Below are positions 1 through 9,500 of a stretch of 32,568 nucleotides of DNA, piece after piece; the stretch's first letter is position 1; each line of letters starts with the position of its first letter. Both the position numbers and the translations under genes were made by a program. The notes beneath the pieces are model-generated. The model was not told the origin of the DNA. It did not search any database and worked only from the letters and a program-made list of their open reading frames with translations. This stretch comes from Akkermansia muciniphila (GTDB lineage Bacteria; Verrucomicrobiota; Verrucomicrobiia; Verrucomicrobiales; V1-33): contig CALQSQ010000064.1 in assembly GCA_943333275.1 (NCBI GenBank), positions 1 to 32,568 of the forward strand. The letters are read 5' to 3'.

Positions 1-18
1 GCGGATTTCGAGGCTCAT
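1..18 (-). CDS. Start of an unidentified gene leaving the window (partial)
   Basis: An ATG on the minus strand at 16-18 opens a frame reading M-S-L-E-I-R before the window ends. It begins 3 nt after the stop codon of the Fur-family gene, which suggests an operon with translational coupling. Six residues are too few to identify a product. The opening resembles that of many ABC-type ATPases, including SufC, and Fur-like regulators often sit beside suf genes, but this is only a guess from spacing and a few residues. Confidence 0.35.
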
Positions 19-21
19 GAT

Positions 22-459
22 TTAGGAATGTTTGGGGGAGGCGCAGTGGGGGCAGAGTCCGCGCAGGGTGATTTCCTGCTGGTGCAGCACGGCCCCGTCG
101 GGAAGCGTCGGGCAGGGGGTGGCTTCAAGAGGAATATCGGAAACCTGCCCGCAGGCGGCGCAATGAAAATGGGCGTGATCACTGAGGTTCGGACAGAAAC
201 GACTGGGAGACCGGTGCAGATTCACCTGTCTCACCAATCCCACCTGCATCAGCGCCTCCAGACAGTTGTAAACCGTCGCCAAGGAAATCTTCGGCATCCG
301 TTCCTTGGCCCGGGCAAAGACCTCCTGCACCGTAGGATGATCGCGCCTTTCAAGGAGCACATCATAGACCTCGCGCCGCTGCCGCGTCAGGCGCAAAGCA
401 GACCCTTGCTCTGCACAGGGGGCAGGGCCGAGGTCGGAAAGATGGGAGGGAGCGGACAT
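22..459 (-). CDS. Fur-family metal- or peroxide-responsive repressor
   Basis: A 145-aa protein of the Fur/PerR/Zur family, which are cytoplasmic dimeric DNA-binding repressors controlled by a metal ion. Residues about 20-80 form the winged helix (LTRQRREVYDVL, then ISLATVYNCLEAL as recognition helix). Residues 95-104 carry the family's His-rich metal stretch followed by CAAC (C100, C103), and C136-C139 (CPHC) completes the structural zinc site. A start at 459 gives the usual family length. An upstream in-frame ATG at 531 would add 24 residues unlike the family and has an AGGA directly abutting it, too close for a ribosome site. The gene lies 130 bp after the giant BlaR1 gene on the same strand and 3 nt before the next start. 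Whether it responds to iron, zinc or peroxide cannot be told from sequence. Confidence 0.88.
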   Translation of the reverse strand: MSAPSHLSDLGPAPCAEQGSALRLTRQRREVYDVLLERRDHPTVQEVFARAKERMPKISLATVYNCLEALMQVGLVRQVNLHRSPSRFCPNLSDHAHFHCAACGQVSDIPLEATPCPTLPDGAVLHQQEITLRGLCPHCASPKHS

Positions 460-589
460 GAGGCAGAAAATGACTGACCTGCACCCTTGCGGCTGGGGGC
501 AGGAAATCAAGGGCATTTCTTGCCGCCCCATTCCTGGTAATCACATCCGCTTTTGATTCTCAGCGAACGCGGCCTTGCACAGGGGCCTG

Positions 590-3500
590 CTACCGATTTG
601 CAATGTCCATTTCTATCTCCCCGGTGTCTGGAGCGCGCACGTTGATCAGGGACATTTTCAGATGGAGAGAACCCGGGCCAGCTTCCACCCCGCAGACTGG
701 CCATTCCGGAGTTTTGATATTTCCATCAGTGTCGTGTTCCAAGCCAAACTGGATCGGCGGCCCGGGGAACTCCAGCTGCTCGCCGGGCTTTAGTGTGTAT
801 GAGAACACGGGATCGGTGCCGAAGAGCACCACCTTACGCACGGTCAGTTGCTTTCCCTCGGGTGTACGGGCCATGGCATCCATTCTGTTGAGAACCGGCG
901 AGAGCTTGAGGTTTTTGGTTTCCGGGGAAACATTACGGATCACCACCCGGGTCTTCAATTGTTCACCAACTTTCGCCCGGTTCATCATGAGCATTCCGGA
1001 ACGAATACCGTCATTTTCCTCACCCCAGGCAATCAATGCATCCATCTCCCGTGATTCAAGTCCGCGGGCATCGGCAACCTCCTGTGCCAGACTCATCCAC
1101 TCATCTGTAAATTCGTCGTGCGGATGGACAGTTGGACGCTCAGACATTCCCACCCCTTTTTCATCCACAGTCTCCGCCGTCAACACTTCACGCGATGAAG
1201 GATTCCCATCGGCATCCCCGCCGATTTGCCCAATTTGTCCAACCACCAGCCCCAAACGACGGAATTCAATCTGCACAGCCTCCGGAAATCCGAAACCGGT
1301 GGAAAATCTGTCCATGCGCCCCTCCCGCTCCACAACCAGGCGATCTGGATCCGTCAAAGTCATCTTGCCCACGTGCGCCTCATCCACCCACCACAACACG
1401 TCTGTGCCCGGCTCCCAGGCCACGGCCCATTTCCCGCGTGTCTGCTCGCTCATTTCCGGATAAAATCGCAGCCGTCTCGCCGATCGGCCGTCCTTCGTCG
1501 GCCAACCAATCGTAAAAAATTGTGGCCAAGAACTGGGACGGCAGATGGAAAACCTATGGTTGTCGTCGAACGCATAGTTTGCCTGAAAATTCGCGATGTG
1601 CACTTTTCCATCCCCCATTCTCCCATCCTTGTAGCCAAATTCCACGTTGATCGACCGCAGAGCATCCGCCAATTCAAGCACCTTTGCATAGGCAACTTCC
1701 ACGTCCGCCTCCACGCCGATTCTCCACTCAGGATGCTGCGTCGCCGCCGACTTTAATTCATCAATGGTTACGGCATTTCGTTCCAGGAAAACGGTACCTT
1801 CCTTCCTGAGTTCGACGGTCACCCACTTGGCTTCCGGTTTTTGTACAATCGCGGTGACTCCTTTCGACATTTCCTTTAGTCGCTCGCGAATGGCATTAAA
1901 TGCCTCAGCATCCGATCCGCCACTCTCGGCGACGATGCCATGACGCTTTCCATCGAGCTTGAAAAACAGGAGGTCCGTATCGCGATCCCACATATTCTTC
2001 ACGGGATCACGTTCGAATTCCAAACCGTCAGGCGTCTTTACTTTCTCAGGATTCCACTCGCCGATCCTTGCATCCTCGCTCAGCCATCGCAGCAACGCGG
2101 CCAGTTCCTCAGGCGGAATCTTGAAATCCTTCCATTCCTGTCCCTGGCTTAACGAAAGCACTCGTCCATCGGGAAAAATCCTCATTTGTACGACACGCTC
2201 ACCATCACCGTACTGAATGGAATTTTGTGAATCCCACCCCAGCACCCATCCCTCCATTTTCTGAACGCGGCGGCTCTCCGCATAATGCTCGGCGCAAAAA
2301 CGGTCGCTTACCGCGAAGTGGCTGATGGTCTCGAAATCCTTTTCGTCGCGCAACGCAAGGGTGCGGTTTGTCTGTATAGTATCTCCTTCATCACGCAGGA
2401 TGAACATGCGTCCCGGAGGAGAAATTCGACCCATACCGGTCGTTAGCCATGGGGCGTTCAGGTCATAAGCCTTGCCATCAAGGAACAACAGGGTTGGTGC
2501 ATCAGACGAGTATTCGAGCGCTATGATGCGCTTGTCCACGTTCTTTCCCGCCGTCTTCGTCTTCTCGCGGTCCACAAGATGCACGCTGCCCTCGAGGCCC
2601 CACTTCCCGCTCGCCTCGGACGAGCTTTCCGTTATCCCGCTGGAGATCGCCCCTTCGTAAATGAGCACGAAGTTCACGTCCTTCTCCGATTGCACGGCAA
2701 TGGCTGCGTAGTTGTCATTGAAAAGATGCGTCAACTTCGGCATCACACCCGACGCGAGGAAAGCGGGAGCAGTGTCCGGCCTCAGCGCCTCCTCCTTCGT
2801 GCCGGCGGTCTTCGGCGCATCCGCCGCCACGAGCTTCACATCCACCTCACCTTTTGCGGCTGGTGTCGTGTCCGCGCCCGCATTCGCTGGCGCGATTTTC
2901 AACTCCGCTTCGCCCGATTCAATCTCACCTTTCCATTCTATTTCGGGAACATCCTTCGCTTTGGCGCCGCCCCAAATCGTATGCAATTTATAGGTGCCCT
3001 CAGGGAGATGAAGATTTGCCGACAATCCTCGTGGATGAGCATTTGCTTCGGAGTCGAGGAATAGCGTGAATTCCTTTGCTTTCAAAATGTATCCCGGCGG
3101 GAGTCGGTAGGGACGTGACGGAACATAACTCCGGATACTGGAGAGCGTGGCCGGATGAATCTTTCCATCGCTGTCTTCAGCAATGACAGCGAGACCCCGG
3201 TCCACGTCTCCCGATTCCCGAAATCTCACGCTCTTGGTGCTCGTGTTCTGTATCCACAATTCCACCTGCACTCGACCGCCGATGCGAGCCTCGCCCATGA
3301 TCCGGATCCCCGTTCGCAGCCCGTCTTTCACTTCGCCCCACGGCGGCATCGCGAACTTGAAAGCATCGACTGGAAAGCCGACTCCACTGTAAGTGTGGTC
3401 GTCGCGTTCATTCGCCGCCGCGAGTTTAAAGTCCGCTTCGCCCGTGGTGAGATCGCCGGTCCACTCGCCCTCGGGCACGACATGCGAAGTGGTGTCGGTC

Positions 3501-6500
3501 AATTTCGCGCGCAGCTTGTAGTCGCCGAGCGGGAGGTCGAGATTCACGCGTTCGCCTTCGTTTTTTACGCCAAGCTTGATGGTGAATTCCTTGAGTTTCA
3601 CCACGTTCCCCGCTGGCAGGAGCATGTGAGTATAGGCTGGTTTTCCACGGAACTGCGTGATGTCTGCGAAGTGCTCTTTTCCATCCGCGCCTTTCGCGAT
3701 GATGGATAGCCCGACATCCGCTCGCGGGCTGTGGGAAAACTTCTCGTCGGTCTCGCCCGCGTTGCGCACCCACACTTCCGCCTTCACCTCACCACCGACG
3801 CGCCACACGGCATTGTCCTGAATGTGAATGCCGAGGCGCAAGCCCTGTGTGTCCACGCCGCTCCACTCGACCCGCTTGTCCAGTTCGCCAAGCGGGATGC
3901 CGACTTTCGGATATGCGGAGTCGGGGAGCTTCGCGGCTGCGCCCTTCGGCGCTTCAGGTTTCGGTTTCTCGGCTCTCAGAGTTTCGGCCTCCGCTGCCCC
4001 CTTCGCCGCCAGCGTGAACTCCATGTCCGGCGCGGTGAGTTCGCCCGCCCAGTCGCCGGGCTGGGAAATCGTCGGATGCGCGTCCATCCACTTGCAGCGC
4101 AGTTGATATTTGCCGGGCTTCAAATTTTGGATTCCCGGCGGGTTCCACTGCTTCTCCGCATCGACGAATGTCACCTCGAACTTCTTCGCCATCGCGACGT
4201 GTTCGGCGAGCAACGTGCAGTTCATCGGCAGCGCGGAGACGCCTTTCATCATGGTTAAAGCCGGGTGCTCGTGGCCTTCGGCGTCGATCGCGAAGACTGC
4301 CACGCCTGCAACTTGCGCGTCCGGCCCGGTGCATTTGAAAGTCACATCCTTCCCGCCCGCATTGTGCAGCCAAAGCTCCACGCGCGCCTTGCCGCCGACG
4401 CGCCAGTCGGCCCCCACCACGCGCATCCCGATTCGCAAGCCGTCCTTCGCCTCGCTCCACTTCTCGATTTGCACCGGGATATCCTGAAACTCCACCTCCG
4501 ACCGCCACAGCGGGCCGCTTGGCAGCTTGCACTTCGCCACCCGCGCGGCGATGGGCGCCGTGGAGTAATAGGCCAAGTCGTCGAGCAGCTTGATGGCCTC
4601 CGCCTGCGTCCAGTCGCGCGACGTGACGAAGCGCGGCAGCAGCTTCGGGAGCTGCATCCCGCTGTCGAGATTCGGGTGCGCCTTCACGTAGGCGCGCACC
4701 TCCGTCGCCAGCGCCCCGATGAATGTGCCGGGAATCGTGCCATCGGCGTTTGCGGTGGTTTTCCACATCTCAAAAAGGTCGCGCGGCTCCTTCTGCCGCG
4801 GCTCGGTCGCGGGTGCGTCAGCATCTCGAGTGAGCACCAATTCCATCTGTCCTTTCTGGCGGCCAAAAAGTTCCAGCTTAAGCTTGCCTTCCCCGACTGG
4901 AATGAGCGTCCCGAACTGCATGCCGCCACCCGCGCTTTGCTGCACTACCGCAGCCGAGCCGCCATCCGCCGCGATGGTAAACGTCGCCAGCGCGCCAATC
5001 GTCGCCTCACCGAAATAGATGTCCAACTGCACGTCCTTTTCCACGGGCGGTCGATGGAATGAGAGCGTCAACTTTTCCCCGTTCACCGTGCCGCGCCAGA
5101 ATCCGAGCAGCGCATCCGGTGTGATTTTAGCCTGCGCGCCCTTTGGCTTTTCTGCGCCAAGTACGACATTGTCCCCCTTCTTCGGAGGAGCACCTGCATC
5201 AGCGGCCGGGCCTTGATTTTCCGCGGGAGAAAACCCCGGGATGGCCGTGCCGCCTTTGATTTCGCCGCTCAGCAATTTGCCCGTCCATGCCCCTGCTGGA
5301 GCCTTTTCGATTTCCATCTTCCCGGTCAGGTCGAAGGTGGGGTCGTGATGAATGCTCGCGGCGATGACTGAGCCCTCGTTCCGGCCACCAGGCTTTGCGG
5401 GCGGGTGAGTCATGCGAAAGAACGCCACTTCACCGGGCTGGAGCCGGAAATCCGCAGGGATTGGTTTTGCCACTTCGTTGATGGTTTCCAAAATCCCTTT
5501 CTCCCGCCAAATTAATTGCCGGGGATTCGGTGCTGCGTCGGATGCGTGGAGCCAGACCTCCGCCTTCGTGACATTCTGGACCACGAGAAAAATGTCGTTT
5601 TTATCCCCCGCATCCGGCTCGTCCGGGACCGGGTGCATGATGAGTGCCGCACGCAGCCCGTTCACCGGATCGCCCCATTTCAGGTTTTGCTCGGTGGCTG
5701 GCTTGAGCTTCGCACCCTGCTTCGGCGCCTGGTCACCTGCGGCGGGAGTCTTTGGCGTCTCTGAAGCGGGCGCCGCGGCAGCCAGCGTGAACTTGTGCTC
5801 GCCGCCCACCAGTTCGCCCGTCCACTCGCCTTCATGGGCACCCGTCGGGTTCGCGTCGCTCCATTTGCAGCGCAGTTTGTATTTACCAGCCGGCAGGTAA
5901 AAGGCGGCGATGTGGGAATCACCAGCGTCGAGCTTTTCAGCATCGAAGCGCAGAATGAACTCTCTGACGGTCGCCACATGGCCCGGTGGCAGCAGCATCT
6001 GCTGGCGTTTCACGAATCCCAACGGGGTCCGCGCCACATCTGCCTTGTGTTCTTTCCCCGCTTCGTCGATGGCCACGATCGAGAGGCCGCTGTCGAGCAT
6101 GTCGGAGAAGGCGAACTTCACATCGCTCTTGCTCTGATTGCGCACCACCAGTCCGACCTTCGCGGTGCCTCCGATGCGCCACTGCGCATCACCGGCCGTC
6201 CGCAAACCCAGGATTAGCTCTTTGTCACGGTCCTCTGGCAGCGAGGATTCCTTCGCGCCTTCCATCAGCTCGCCGCCCGGACGTTTCGCGTCTTCCTCGC
6301 GGAAACTCTGACAATGCACGCCGGGCCTCGCATAGGCGTCGTCGGGGAGCTTGGGCAGTTTCGGCGCGGCGGCTGCGGTGGGCTTCTCCTTCTGCTGCGG
6401 CACCGACTCTCCGCTCAGGTCGAACGCCTGCTTTAGCGCCTCTTGCATGTGCGCGGGGATGTTGATGATGGTGCCGGGCTCGATTTTCATTTCCTGCACC

Positions 6501-9500
6501 TGCGCGGGGTTTGCGAAATCGTATTTCCGCACGAGGTCTTTTTGCACCACCCACAGCACGCCCGCGCCGCGATCCCACACGATGCCATACGTGCCGATGC
6601 CGTCGGGCAATGCGATTTCGTAGGGCTTGTGCGGCGAGGCGACTTTCGGGTCGGGCGAAAGGAACGCGATGCGCGCTTTGTTCGTGCGCGGCTTGTCGCC
6701 TTCGGTGAGCTGGCTCACGAGCAGATGCACATTGTCGCCGAGCACGTAGCGGCCCGGCGCGTTCGCGGTGCGCGGTGCTTTCGCAGCGTTTGGGTCGACA
6801 GCGATGACGCGGAATTTGATTTCGCCGGTGGGTAGCTTTCCGACAAACGGCTCGATGCGCTGCCTCGCCTGCAAACGCAAGGTCAGCTTCGCGAGCGCGT
6901 CCGGCGCGGCGTCGGTGGTGAAAGCGGCGATTTCCTCCGCAGTCGGCGGTTCGCCAAATAGGTCGCGCGTCACGCGGTGGATGAGTTGCTCGCGGTCGGC
7001 GGCGATCGATGGCAGCGGCGCTTCACGTTCGACGCGCTGACGCACGACGAGTTTCCACAACTCCATCGGGTCCTTCGGATCGTCAAGTCCCGTCCAGCCT
7101 TCTCGACTGGCATCCACCTGGGAGGAAAACGAGACCTCGTCTCTTTCCTTGGCTTCGATCCATGCGCCGATGCTGCCGGTGCTGCGTTCCTCGCGATATT
7201 CGCCCGCACCGATCCCGATGCCGTGGCCGCGAAACGCAACATATTCGCCAGGTTCGAGCCGATAAGTTGCCATCGGCGTTTCGCCTGTGTAAAAAGTATC
7301 CCCGACGGGTATGGCCTGACCGTCGGCATCGCGCGCGGTGTGTGGATCGTCTTGATGCCACGTCTCAGTTTTGAACACGACCGGCTTCGTGCCCGTGTTG
7401 TGGAACAGCACTCGGGCCTTCAGCACGGTGCCCAGCGGATACTGCTCCGCGCGCGGTTCCAGCAACCACGCCGCTCGCAGACCGTTCTTCGCGGGCGATC
7501 CCCAGGCGGCACTTTTCAATTCGATCGGGAGTGGTTCGCCCGCGCGGACGGTCCAGGCCTCGGATGATTCCATGGGTGTCGCCGCCCAACTTACCGGCGC
7601 GGTGGAGATGGCCGTGATGTCGTCGAGCAGCGCGACAACCTCCGCCTGCGTCCAGTCACGCGAAGCATCAAGTCGCGGACGCAACGCCGCGAGTTGCGGA
7701 GCTTTCTCGTCTTGCGGATATCGTTTGACGAAATGGTCGATCTCTCGCGCGACATGCCCGATGAGCGCGCCGGAAATCTTCCCATCGGTGCGCGCGTTCG
7801 CCTGCCATTTGCGGAAAAGCGACTGCGCATATTCATGCTTCGGCTTGAGCGGTGCCTCGTCACTGGCCGGGATGCTCGCGCCTGTTTTCGGCGCGGGCGT
7901 CGTCGCTGGAGGCGCGGGCTGTTCAAAAATCTCTGCCTGGTTCTCGACGGAGACTCCGGCAACTTCGAGCTGGCGCTTCACTTCGTCGCGGAACTCGGCA
8001 GGGAGGTCGTTCGCAGGCGTGTCGGTGACATTGCGTGGAGCGCTGCAATCAATTTTCCGCACGGCGCCTTTGTGCAGCAGGTAGAAGAATCCGTCGCTCG
8101 GGCGGCAGACGATGGCCCAGGTGCCCCAGCCATCGGGGACTTCGAGTTTGTGAGGGTCCGGCGGACGGGCTCCTGTGAACTCCGTCGCCTCGAAAATGAG
8201 CTGAGCGTCGTTCGTGCGGCGGTCGCCGACCGGCCTGCCGACGATTTTCAGCGTGGCATCGCCTCTCCTCGCGCTCGCCGAGGGCAGCGGATACTCGCCG
8301 GGGCCGAGCACGACGCGCGGTTGCTTGTCCGCGTTCGCATCGGCGGCGAGCACGCGGAACTTCGCCGGGGCGGTCGGCAGCTTGCCGCTGAACGACACGA
8401 CATCCTCGCGCGCCGCGAGTCGCTTTATCAGCGCGTCGAGTGCTCCGGGCGTTTGGTCGGCGATGAATGCGGCGGTTTCCTCCGCCGTCGGCGCGGTGGC
8501 GAAAAGCTCGCGCACGGCGCGGTCGAGCAGGTGCGTGCGCTCGGCAGCATCGGCTGGGAGCGGAAGTTCGCGGGCGAGCCGTGTTTTGATGTGCGCCTGC
8601 CACCAGTCGGGACCGATGACGTGCGGGCCGTCCTCACTCATGCCGACTTCGCTGCCGTCGAGCGGGACGGGGCTGTGCGTGAGCGTGAGTTCGCCGCCGG
8701 CTTTCGCGAGCACGTTTGAGCCGACGCGCGGCCCGGCCCACGGCCCCATGCCCGCGCGCGGGCCGAAGCCGATGCCGGGGGTGTAGATTTCGATGGATTC
8801 GCCGGTCCCGAGGCGAACGGGGACAAGCTGCGCCATGGTTGTCCACTCGATGCCGGAGACTTCGACCTCTGCGCCCTTCGCATCGGTCGCCTTCACTCCG
8901 CCCTGATACCACGTCGGCACCTGGAGCATGATGGGGACTTGCCCTGAATTCTGCACGAGCAGCCGCGCCTTCAGGGCCGCGCCGATGCGATGCTCCGCCG
9001 CGCCTGGCTCCAGCACACATGCCGCGCGCAGACCGTTCGGCTGAATGTCACCCCACGGTGCATCCGCGAACTTCTCCGGCAGCGCCTCGCCATTGCGAAT
9101 CGTGTGTCTTGTTCCCCTCCTCATCGCCATGCTGAGTGGCGAATCCTTGATGGCCGCGACTTCGTCGAGCAGTGCGATGGCGTCCGCGGACTTCCAGTCA
9201 TGCGTGGCGTCGAGGCGCGGGAGCAGCGCGTTGAGCTGCGGCACCGTTTCGTAAGTCGGGTTGTAGCCGATAAATACCTTCACCGCTGCTGCGAGTTCGC
9301 CGATGAGCGCACCCGGAATGTCGCCATTCGCCCGCTCGTGCCGCTGCCAGATTTCGTAAAGCTCGCGTGCGTCCTTTTGGTTAGGTTTCATCGGGATGTT
9401 ATCGCCCTGCTGTGGCTGGATGTTGGCGATGAGCGCGGCTAGTTTCATTGAAGATGCCTGATCGGTGACGAGCGGCGTAGGCAGGTCGAGCTGGCGCACC

